Origin: Taeniopygia guttata
Taxonomy: Eukaryota > Chordata > Aves > Passeriformes > Estrildidae
Length of the DNA stretch: 64,000 nucleotides
Reading direction: 5' to 3'
Assembly (NCBI RefSeq): GCF_048771995.1
Contig: NC_133033.1
Location: 4,650,501 to 4,714,500, forward strand
Positions 1-10,126 of the stretch are shown one piece after another. The notes below the pieces were generated by a model. The model saw only the letters and a list, made by a program, of their open reading frames with translations. It was not told where the DNA came from and searched no databases. The position numbers and the translations under genes are program-made. Within the stretch, counting starts at the first letter, position 1, and every line of letters starts with the position of its first letter.

Positions 1-162
1 GCCAGGAGAGCTCAAGAATATCTCATTTCCTGAGCACAGCCACATCACGTTAACCTCCTTACAGCAGTGAGGCTGTTGGGATGCATCCGTGTCTGTGTGA
101 TCCTGCCTGAGCCTTTTGGATGTTGAGGTGCAGGCCTCAAAGGTAGATAATTTCCCTCAAAT

Positions 163-240
163 ACATAAAATCACAGAATCTTCTGAGTTGGAAAGGGACC
201 CACAAGGATCATCAAATTCCAGCTCCTGGGTTTACTAAAG
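163..240 (-). mobile_element. CR1-like LINE 3'-end fragment
   Basis: The phrase atcacagaatcttctgag, followed by ttggaaagggaccc and ggatcatcaa, resembles the reverse complement of the avian CR1 3' end (AGAATGGTTTGGGTTGGAAGG type). It is short and eroded. The assignment is by memory of the consensus. Confidence 0.7.
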
Positions 241-1756
241 TTTCACGTCAAACTGAAGTAAAGAGGGAAACTTCGTAACAGGTATGAAAGCAATTTTTTT
301 TTGGAAATAACATTAATCAGCATCCTTAAATTGAATATAAGATCGTTCCAAACAAGTTTATGAAGGCAAGGAAAGACAACATCACAAACAACACCTGGGA
401 GTCAGGAAGAAGAATGATGTTCCCACTCAGGACAGGCTGAGAAGCTTCTCTGTTATATAATAACTCTGTTATTATTCTCTGTTATTAGGCCAGCAAGTCT
501 TCATGTGGAAAGGTAAAAGATAATCAGATGCACTAATAATCCTGCTACATTAATCTTGCTCTTCAGGAAACTGCATGGTTTAAAAGGGGAGGTCATTTGC
601 AGCTTGCAGGAGAGGAATAATGGAAGCAAATAGCTGTATCTACTTTCAGAAGAATTTTTGAGACATACAGACACTAACTCTTGCATGCCTGTGACTGGAC
701 TGCTCCAGGAAAAGGGCCATTCCCTCCTGAAAACCAGGCTGAATCTGCACCAGAAATGAAAAGCAGAAGTGAGTGAAGGCTAAGGTTGGATGCAGCCCAG
801 GAGAGAGCTGAGTGCTTTTGCTGTGTGGAATAGCAGAGAACAGGAGAGGGGGCTGTGCAACAGGAAAAGTGCTTCTCTCTGCCCTGAGGATGGGAGATCA
901 TACTGGAACAGACAGAGCTGGTGGGGAAGCAGCATGCTGCTTCTCCATTTCCTCACCTGCCCCCAGAAATCCACCCCATCCAACCCTGAGGCTCACAAGT
1001 GGTGGATTATTTCCAGCTCTGCCACTAACCTCCTTTGCAGTACTGGACAGATTCTGCCCTCCTGGTGAGGATTACTCTTAGATCAGAGCACAAGCTAGAG
1101 ATGTAAAATCTCTCTGCACATTTATAAATAGCTCACCTGCACATTTCACAGGAGGGCAAATGCCAATAAGCAGCTTTAATGGCAGCCTTGATAATGACAA
1201 TGGCAGCAGCAAAAACACTGCCACCTTTCTCCAGCGTGTCCTTTCTTCCCACATCCATCATACTAATAGGGACAATTAAAACCTGGGAGAAGCCCCAGGA
1301 CACTGACAATTAGTGACTGTAGGCCAGGCCTGAAACATAGTCAAGGATCATTAGTTACAGGTCTGTGAAACAGGCTGGGCAAGTCATGAGCTGAGCACAC
1401 AAATGATGCCTCAGGTCCTCGCCTCATCCTGGACCACATCTCACACATTTTCTGCACCACACTGTGCCCTTCTCCTGCCCACGCAGCAGGCAGAGCTTCT
1501 AACTTGCCAAACAGTTTGGCACAGATCACAGCATAGGGGGGAGGAGAGATTTCAAGGCATAAACAAAACAAGCCCAGCCTGGCCAGTGGAAGGAGAGGGA
1601 TTAATCACTTAAATCACGCCAGGACCGGCGCGCCGTGGTCAGGACTCAGCGTTTGGGACGTGCTGCAGATCAGGGCTGTGCCACTTGGCTGGACCCCATG
1701 AGCAGACAAAGACACAGCCACAGCCTTCCCCGTGCATGAGCTAGTGCAGCAAACAC

Positions 1757-1792
1757 TTCTGTCCATCTGTCTGTCCGTCTGTCTGCCTGTCC
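1757..1792. repeat. Imperfect TCTG microsatellite
   Basis: The run tctgtccatctgtctgtccg continues with tctgtctgcctgtcc. It is a short tetranucleotide repeat in intergenic DNA. Confidence 0.8.
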
Positions 1793-4700
1793 TCCACCCC
1801 ACAGCACAGCCAAGGCCCACCCCTGAGTGCAGGGACAAAACAAGTGGGATCACTGCTCTGCAACCACATCAGCAGGAGCTGGCTGCTCAGAAGGCTCTCT
1901 GAGGAATGTGCTTGTTATGCTGGGGTTGCTGCCCCAAATCCTACAAGCCAGCAAGGTCTTGCTAGGTCATCTGATAAGCAAGACCTCCAGCAGAACCAGC
2001 TCAGGTGCTGCTACTGGTTTCTTCCACAATTACTATGAATTTAGCTGATCTTGAGCAAATACATTTTAAATTGTTGTGTGTCTCCTCATTTGCCCATTTT
2101 CCACTCAAAAAAAAAAATCAACTGTAAAACACAGAAAGCTCTTTCAGTCCTTCAGCACACAGAGCACCTTTCTTTCCACTGGGGTCTCTATCTTTGACAG
2201 AATCAGCCTCAAACTAAACTAGATCCAGCCTGGTCAGCAAAAAGGGACTTCTGCTGGAAGACAGGATTCAGGATTGCTCAGTAACATTAGGATTTACAGA
2301 CTGGTCAGAGCCCACAGCACCAGGTGCTGTAAGGATGAAGTAAACAGCCTCTGTTCCATGGGTTTTTAAAAGCAGTAGCTAAATGCAGCAGGGAGAAGCA
2401 AGGGAATAATTAACCATATCATTACACTGCCATGTAGTTAGTGTCTGATGGAAATTGCCATCTTGAAGCAAACTGATTTCCACCATGATTGTTTGAGGGC
2501 TGAGGGTAATAAGAGTTTTATTTCATGCTTTCAAGAAAAACCCTGGATATACTTGTGAGAGCAGCGTGCAGGCAGCAGAGATTGCAGCATTTGGGGAGGG
2601 CTGATGGCCCTGCACAGTGTAATGAAGCATTAAAAAACAAGAAAAGCTGTTGCTGCAATTCAGGAACAGATCAAAGGCCGGGAGCACCCCAGGAGTGAAA
2701 AGAGTGGCTGATAACAGGGTACAGTAACAGGGCTGATACATGGGTGCGACTCAGCCCTGAAGCACCTTGCTGGTGCAGATAGGGAGCCTGGGAATGAGTC
2801 ACTGACAGATCAAATGCTTTGTAAATGGGACAACGTGGCTGTGCGTGCCAGCAGGCAGATGAGGCAGGAGAAATCCAAGGCTTTAGGCTCTCACAGCCTT
2901 GAAGAACCTCTTCGTGCTTCTGGAAAATTAAGCCTTGTGATGGAACCAAAAATATTCACGTTTCGTGCAAGTCCCACCTGCAGATGCTGAAGCGCTGTGC
3001 TGAGGCCTCTCGCTGGCACAGGACAGCTGCTGCCTCCCACCCAGAGCTGAGCCCCACTTCCAGCTGCCCTTTGGCCAGCACTTCATAATCTGCATGAAAT
3101 GTCAGAATCTGCCTGAATGAGAAATGGAGAAATCCTGTGAAAACGCAGCCAAAGCAATGGTAATGTTAAAAACACTCAAAAAGGGAAAGAGGTTCTTCCA
3201 TCAGCTTCTGCCTAAATACCTCCAGATTTTTAGCCAGGATAATGGTTTTCACCTCTCTCACCTCCAAACTCCTGCTGATGCCAAGCAGCTGCAGTGTTCT
3301 AGTACAAAACCCTGGCTGCAGGAGCACCTTGGAGTTTCCAAATCACTGAGGGCAAACAAGGTGGTATTTTGATCAAGAGGCAGAGGTGCCCTTTAACAGC
3401 AGGAGAGGGTTAGGCACCAGTTTTTAATATCAACCAATTTTTAGTGCTGATTTAAGCCCAGCACCACACAAGCCCACACTGTTGTGGAATGGAGTAAAAT
3501 ACAAAACTAAAGGTACCAGATCTGTAAAATAGTTTCCATTTGGTGATTCTCTCCTTCAGACTCCTTCCAACCTATTATGTGTTTTACTAATTAGAGCTAA
3601 AAAAAAAAAAACCCTGCAGCTTCACAGACTTGTTTCTCAAGCTTCAGTGCAGAATTTAAACAATGAGAAACCAAAAAAGCGGGTTTTGCTTTAAAGGTCA
3701 GCACCTAATTCAGAAGGAATCTGCAGAGGGCAAGAAGCCAGCAAGGAGTTCCCCACTGCTCTATCGCATTGCACCACGTTCCAGTGTACACCAGGAAACA
3801 CCAACTGCTTTTGTTCCTGGGTATCAGATACACACACACACCACGGGGAGCAGCCTTCACCCCCAGAGCACTGCGTGTCACTACAGGTTCTGTCACCACA
3901 CCACACACCCTTAGCCAGACTGAGGGAGTCTTTGAGTATATCCCATCACCACTGGATTTGCTGTGCTCTTTTCTACCTGCCTAAACAGTCTCTGTGCTGT
4001 TCCCCACCACAGTCAATGTGGGTTTGCGATGATTTCATGCTCCTATTCACATCTTTACTGATTATAAGACTGCAAAGGCTGTAAGTGTTGGGCTGGTATC
4101 ACTACACCCAGGACATTCACAGTGTCACAGGTACCTCTAGAGCAGTGTGTTAACATCACTGGCTCTGTGACAGCATTGAGGGATCCCTGCAAGGGGGCCA
4201 GCAAGCAAGGCTGGGACAGCTCGAGCACAAAACAAAAGCACTCAAAGGCTACGCTGTAAAACTGTGTGGTGTCTCACAGACTTGTTCAGTGCAACTAAAA
4301 GTTTCCATTTCAGACTGTTTAGCTTCTAAAATATCACTGCCTGAGCTTGTCCCTGCACAAACAGGGCTCTACACTCAACTATTATGTCAAGCTTCCTCAG
4401 TTAACTTGGCTTCAGGAGAGAGTGAGCATTCAAGTGCCTGCCCCTGGGTGGGTCTCTCAGGGTGCTGCTGCAGCTTGACACTGAATATCCTGTTTGTATC
4501 ATTTCTCCCTTTCACCAGCAGCTCGCCCAGAGCCTCTCCAGCATCAGAAATACTTCTGTCCTTGCAGTCCATCTGCAACTGAACTCACGTGTCAACACAT
4601 CATTTATCTAAAATGACGGTAAAGAACTGTAACCAATACAGGGAGAGAAATGATCTTTTAAATAAGTGATTTTACCTACAACCACACGCATTAAAAATGG

Positions 4701-6018
4701 ATTAGTCATAACTGCAGGTTTTTTTCAGGGCTCTGTTCCAAATCTGACTCTATTGAATGGCATCACTCTGCACTTCTGCATCTGAGTACTTTCAGCTTGT
4801 TTTGAAGTCCAGCCTTCGCTTTCATTTCCCACAGGCTGAGAAGCTTGTTGCAGGAAGAAGGAACAACCTCCTTGCAGTTGTTTCGTTTTCCAGCCCAGAG
4901 CTGTGGAGATGTGTTGCAAGACCCAAGATGGTCTGAGCTGAAAACAAACCCACACAGTGAAGCAGAAGGGGCAGATCAGCTCAGCCCCTGGAGTCAGCTG
5001 TTCTCTCCTTTCAGTCCTGTTTCCCTTCACATACTGTTCCACTCTTTCCACGCTCACGTCATGCTGTTTCCATTCAAGGGAAACAGTATGAAACTTCAGT
5101 TTTGTATTCAGGAGGCCAGCGGGTACCCAGCTTCTGCTGCAGAAAAACAGTCATGGTTCAGCTCCTGTTCCCTTTGGACACTGCAATAACAACAGGGACA
5201 GACTTACTGGAGGAGGCACAGCAACACAAGATCTGTTCACCTTCTTTCCCTTTCAGCCCCACGATGGTTTGTAGCTGTTGCAAACATTAATACATGTTGA
5301 GGAGCTAATGGTAATCCCTTCATCCCCCAAAAGGCTTGTTAGATACCCATCTTAAAAGCACCATGTTTGAGCTAAATATTGTAATTATGATTACTAGTGT
5401 GCATGAGCCCCAGCTTGAAACCACAGAAGCTGCCTCATGCAAATCATTGCTGACAGCAGGCTCGGTGGCTGCCCCAGCTCAAATCTCCTTTCTCGATGGA
5501 CAAAAACCGTGAAGGCAGCAAAAATTCCTACCACAGACCAAGTCCAGAAGTGTATTGCAGGAATCCATCAGCTGGTGCTTGTGAACAGTCTCACACACTT
5601 CCTGTGCTTGCTAAAATCTGTTCTGAGTGAGGCTGCACAGCTACCTGAGGAGTCAAAAGCATCTGCACATCTACTTTCTTATTTCTCCATTGCAACTCTA
5701 CCTTGGAGGGGGGTTATGAAGGTTTTCTCTACATAAACACTTTGAACCTCTCTGCTAAAGGCAACCAAACAGAATTCATTAATACCTACATATAAGAAAT
5801 GTGATTTTCAATAACTCAGGGGGACTTTATCTATTTCCCAAGGCACTTGCTTAAAATCCACTTATTACATTATGCTATAAATAAACTAGAAACAGGAAAC
5901 TGGAAGAGACTGGGTGGGACAAGGAATATGAGGAAGGAAGGAAGGAAAGATAAAATCATTCAGAAAACCCAAATTAATTCTTTGCAATGCTATACAAATA
6001 CTTGGTTCTGCAATATCT

Positions 6019-6021
<3 letters not shown>

Positions 6022-6050
<29 letters not shown>
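6022..6050. repeat. Poly-T run (29 bases)
   Basis: An uninterrupted T-run in intergenic DNA. I see no target-site duplication or element body around it that would mark a retrocopy. Confidence 0.9.
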
Positions 6051-6053
<3 letters not shown>

Positions 6054-8554
6054 GTAGTAAAGATATTAAACTATATTCGCATCCCAAACCATTAACATCA
6101 GTCAGAAAAAGACTTCCAAACAGGGGAGGTTGGATTCATCCAGGCTCACACACACTCCTCACTCATGCAACAACTGCAAAGGAATTTTTTTCCTGGCTAT
6201 TGTAGCCCCAGTTTCATACAATTCCTTCTGTGCTTATGTACACATCAGTGGTAGAATCCTGTCATTAAATTTTGTCCTGATTTCCCATATTTATGCTGAG
6301 TAAAACACACATGAAATTGAAGATTTGGTGGCAGCATAATGAACTTTAGGTCCCTTCTATAATAATCTCTGAGTATTTATGTAACAATGGCTAGGATAGT
6401 ACAACAAAATCAGGGTGGCATTGGTGTTTTCCAAGTACACGGTATTTTGGCTGAAATTCCCCAACAGCTATAAACAGCAAGGAAACCTCCAAGTTCAATA
6501 AGACAGAGTCACTTCCTAGTTTGACTGTGAGTGTATGTTCCACCAGACAATAGAGTTGTTTCTCTTTGAGGGGAAACACTGCATTCACTGTTTAAGTAGC
6601 AAAAGAGCTGTAAACACAGGACTGGCTTTTAAAAGTTTATGGAGAAAAGCATAAAAGCATTCTCATTAAAAAGACAAATTATTCAAACATGCCTACTGTA
6701 ACATTGCTGCAGAAGTCATGGCAATTCTCCATCACACTCTATTTTTATTCTACCTGGCCACACCATGATCAAACCAAAAGGTCATGTTCAATGTCACAGC
6801 ATGACCACTTCCCAAAACAGTGGTTATCTTCAAAAAATCTTTTTTTTCTGTAACACAGAGGTTTCTTAAGTCAGACATGCCTCAGGATATACAATATGAC
6901 ACAGTCAGTAGAAAACTACTACCTTTCACACGGTAAGGCAATAAAAAAACTTGTAACTGTGTGTAATATCTAACTGGCAACTACATAAACTCCAAGTTAT
7001 CTAAAGGCAGATCTTAGGGATATTTATTCTCCCTCTCAGTTAACTTCCTTCCCTTTTCTCCTTGCAGCTCCTGGTGCCCCTCAGAGAATCACTGACTGTT
7101 CCCTTTCATTGTTCTCAGACAAGTTTGCTCTGCTTCTCCCTGCAACTTTTCTACACATGGCAACGCATAAAAAAACATTTTCAAACAGGGAATTCCAGGC
7201 TGAATAAGGTCTAGAAAAGGATGTGCTCATTCCTTCACCAAGCTGGAATGTGTGATTTTGTCCTTCAAGCAGTCTCAAGAGAGCTGCTGTCAGTGAAGCC
7301 TGTAAAAAATGCTTTGAGTACCAGCAACCTCACTGTCAGTTATATTGAGCTGCTATGTCCACATGTTATTCTCACCTACTGGTAAATTCAAATTTCCTCC
7401 AAACTTCTTTCAGCACAGTTGGACTACAGAGCATGAGTAATTTAATGGCAAAGCATCCTCTTCTTTCTTTGCCACTTGGGATTACAATTAGTTCTTCCAT
7501 CACTTGTGCAGTTTCCATTAATTAGCTCAGCACAAATTTACAGGAGCACTTCCTTGAAATAATTCGAAAAGCAATAATGACATCTTATAAATTTCTTACT
7601 TTTTCCTACAAAGTTTATTTGCAATCATAGGGGAAAGTTATGCCAACTGACTTCATCAGGCTGTGAGCACTAAACCATCATTTGTAATACCCTTTAAAAA
7701 TGAGAAAGTGTCATTTAAATGTTAGTCACATGAGTAAGCAGTGAGTCAATATTCTGCATATTAACTGAATGCATTTGAAGTGCTGGAGTTTTTCTGAAGC
7801 CTGCCAAAATTGAGCCATAACAATTTCTTTTGTAGTTGGAGATCAGCCTGAATAAAAGACCTTCCTAAGATCAGAAGGTAAAGATGAGAGTCACATGCAC
7901 ATTATCTCCATTCCACTGAATGTCAGCTTACAGAAAAAAAACCTCAGAGGGGATGAGAAAGAAGAAGGACCTGTGATTACTTTTCAGGAATGTAAATAAG
8001 GAAAATGAGATCACTGGTGCCATACTGCAATCTAGAAATTAATCCAAAATCTGCCAGTCCAACAGACTGATCTCTTTCAGTTTGTCTCTTTCAAAGACCA
8101 ACACCAAGCTGTGAAAGATCACATTAGAGGCCTAAATATTGCTTGTATCCCCTACAATTGAAACTTTCCTTTATGCTGAATGTGATTTGTATCTGAGACA
8201 TCAGACAGGGTTTCTAGATTCCTAACCCCAGAGTCAGTCACTGTTAATACTAAATAGTTTGCCTGAAAACATGAGCCTCCAAAACCAAATGTTTATATGC
8301 AGATACCAGCACTGCTCTTGACAAATCTTTTATCTGTTTCCTCCTCCCTCCTCTTCTCTGGACACAGAAAATACATTGTTACAATGAGGTAATAAATTTA
8401 ACATGGGAGAGTGCCAGGAGATCCAGATCTGCTGACTTCTGTGCAGTACAAGAGCTCGCCAAGTGTGTTTAAGGAATATATACAACTTTCTCTCTGCTTT
8501 GGGCACTAGAATTTTTATTTTCCTGGTTGTACTCTGCTTCATTGTGTATATTGT

Positions 8555-8770
8555 GTATATACAGATGGTTTGAGTTGAAAAGTACTTTAAAGATCATCTC
8601 GATCTTTAATTTAATGGCAAGGCATTTAATGCCAAGGGCAGGGACACACGTTCCACTGTCGCAGGTTGCTTCAAGCCCTGGCCATGGACACTTCCAGGGA
8701 TCCAGGGGCAGCCACAGCTTCTCTGGGCAATCTGTGCCAACCCTCACAGGGCTGAATTTCCTCCTAATAT
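8555..8770 (-). mobile_element. CR1-like LINE fragment
   Basis: Recognisable CR1 phrases in reverse orientation occur in order: gatggtttgagttgaaaag, ttaaagatcatc, gggcagggacac, caggttgcttcaagccctgg, acacttccagggatccaggg, cttctctgggcaatctgt and atttcctcctaatatc. Only the 3' portion is present, as is typical for 5'-truncated CR1 copies. It abuts the promoter CpG island. Confidence 0.88.
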
Positions 8771-9044
8771 CATACACTTAAAGAACGTAATCCCAGTAAC
8801 TCCACGATGTGCTCCCGGGAGCCAAAGCATCCCCAAGCACTTCCACTCCACTCCCACCCATCCCTGCGGGGGCAAGAGCTGTGGGCAGGGGCCGGGAGCC
8901 CGCGGGGCCAAGGAACCGACCCCATCCCTCAGCCGAGGGCAGTCCGTGGGACACCGCCTGGTCCCGGCGCCGGCCCCCGTCCACATCCCCATCTCCGGTC
9001 CTAACCCTGGTCCCAGATCCCCGGTCCCGATCCCGGTCCACGTG

Positions 9045-9310
9045 GTCGTCCCGGTCCCATCTCCGTTCCCGTTCCCATCCCCAATCCAATCTCCGCTCCC
9101 ATTCCCATCCCAAATCTCCATCTCCGTTCCCATCCCCAGTCCCCATCTCCGCTCCCGTTCCCATCCCCAGTCCCCATCTCCGTTCCCATTCCCATCCCAA
9201 ATCTCCATCTCCATCTCCGTTCCCGCTCCCATCCCCAGTCCCATCTCCGCTCCCATTCCCATCCCCAGTCCCCATCTCCGTTCCCGTTCCCATCCCGGTC
9301 TCGGACCCGT
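9045..9310. repeat. C-rich minisatellite with CCCATC/CCCATT/CCGTTC-type hexamers
   Basis: Imperfect hexamers such as cccatc, tccgtt, cccgtt and cccagt are reiterated for about 260 bases, with a higher-order period near 30 bases. The complementary strand is a series of GGG runs 3-4 bases apart. Open frames on both strands across it are low-complexity and not credible proteins. Confidence 0.85.
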
Positions 9311-9472
9311 CCCCAGTCCCGGACCGGGTCCCGTCTCCCCTCACGACGCCGCCCGCCCTCACGCGCCCCCTCAGCCACGCCCCCTTCCCACGCCGGTCCA
9401 TTCATCCCCCGGTCTCCCCCGTTACGTGACGCGGGCCCGGCGGGCGCTCCCCGGCCGCGGCTTCGCTGCTTC

Positions 9473-9640
9473 CGGGCCGGGCCGGGGCCGGGCCGGGGCC
9501 GGGCCGGGGGCGGGCCCGGGGCGGGCCCGGGGCGGGTGCGGGGCGGGTGCGGGGGGCGGGCCCGGGGCGGGCCCGGGGCGGCTGCGGGGGACGGGCCCGG
9601 GGTGGGCCCGGGGCGGGGCGGGGCGGCCGCCGCGGCGGCG
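9473..9640. repeat. GGGCC/GGGCGGG tandem repeat of the core promoter
   Basis: The first part repeats ggggccgggcc. The second repeats an approximately 11-base unit (cccggggcggg) with variants such as tgcggggcggg. It contains many GC boxes and many runs of three to five G, so both Sp1-family binding and G-quadruplex formation are possible (inference). Confidence 0.8.
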
Positions 9641-9667
9641 GTGGCGGGAGGGGAGCGGCGCTCCCGG

Positions 9668-9679
9668 CAACATGGCGGC
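9668..9679 (+). promoter_or_regulatory. YY1-type element aacATGGCGGC
   Basis: The sequence matches the AAnATGGCGGC motif bound by YY1, which in many housekeeping genes lies just downstream of the transcription start. It lies about 150 bases upstream of the USP24 ATG, so it may also fall within the 5' leader. Confidence 0.55.
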
Positions 9680-9701
9680 GCGCGGGGCGGGCAGCGCCTG
9701 A
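9672..9701 (+). promoter_or_regulatory. 9-codon upstream ORF
   Basis: The ATG in the YY1-type element opens a 9-codon frame (MAARGAGSA) that ends in TGA at 9699-9701, 119 bases before the USP24 start. It would matter only if transcription starts upstream of 9672. The short length leaves room for reinitiation. Confidence 0.4.
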
Positions 9702-9753
9702 GCCCGGCGCCTCTCGGTCCGCGGGGGTCTCCCCCCGGCCCCGGCCTCCTTCC

Positions 9754-9782
9754 TTCTCCTCCTCCTCCTCCTCCTCCTCCTG
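9754..9782. repeat. (CTC)n in the presumed 5' leader
   Basis: About nine CTC/TCC units in a row lie 40-70 bases upstream of the USP24 start codon. They are likely transcribed and likely length-polymorphic. Confidence 0.8.
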
Positions 9783-9820
9783 CTCCAGCCCCAGCCCCTG
9801 CCCCGCTCCCCGGCGCGGCC

Positions 9821-10126
9821 ATGGAGAGCGAGGAGGAGCAGCACATGACCACGCTGCTCTGCATGGGCTTCTCGGACGCGGCCGCCATCCGCAAGGCCCT
9901 GCGCCTGGCCAAGAACGACATCAACGAGGCCGTGGCGCTGCTCACCAACGAGCGGCCCGGCCTCCACTACGGCGGCTACGAGCCCATGGAGAGCGGGCAG
10001 GGCCCGCCGGGCGGGCACGGCTCCCCCGCCGGCGGGCAGGGCCCCCGCGGCGGCGACGGGGACGGTGGAGGCGGCGGGGGCGGCTTCGACCCGCCGCCCG
10101 CCTACCACGAAGTGGTGGAGACCGAG
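9821..10126 (+). CDS. USP24: USP24 exon 1 (coding part): UBA domain, PPAY motif
   Basis: Codes residues 1-102. A UBA domain fills about residues 3-44, with its MGF loop at 15-17; UBA folds bind ubiquitin. A Gly/Pro-rich, probably disordered linker follows, then PPAY at 92-95, the form bound by WW domains. I chose this ATG because it has G at -3 and +4 and because [13 protein letters not shown] is the known USP24 N terminus. The linker is about 6 residues shorter than in the human protein as I recall it. The donor is GAG|gtgagc, phase 0, and an 11.9 kb intron follows. Confidence 0.97.

Larger units (their letters stand above)
241..8550. other. Intergenic DNA upstream of USP24, no gene recognised
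   Basis: Only short open frames of up to about 115 codons occur, without splice-compatible neighbours or recognisable domains. Apart from the listed repeats I see no gene, RNA gene or intact element. Unrecognised non-coding transcripts or enhancers cannot be excluded. Confidence 0.7.

Noticed and set aside
6022-6050. Poly-T run as the tail of a minus-strand retrogene
   Set aside because: No coding or element body adjoins it and no target-site duplication is visible.
1-8800. A neighbouring protein-coding gene upstream of USP24
   Set aside because: No run of exons with matching phases or recognisable protein was found. The short frames are scattered and unrelated.
9672-9701. ATG at 9672 as the USP24 start
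   Set aside because: It ends in TGA after nine codons and is not in continuous frame with the conserved N terminus at 9821.
8744-9948. Long open frames on both strands across the C-rich and GC-rich promoter
   Set aside because: They translate to Gly/Asp/Met or Pro/Ser hexamer repeats and GC-driven Arg/Pro/Ala strings. They are artefacts of the repeat and of stop-poor GC-rich DNA.
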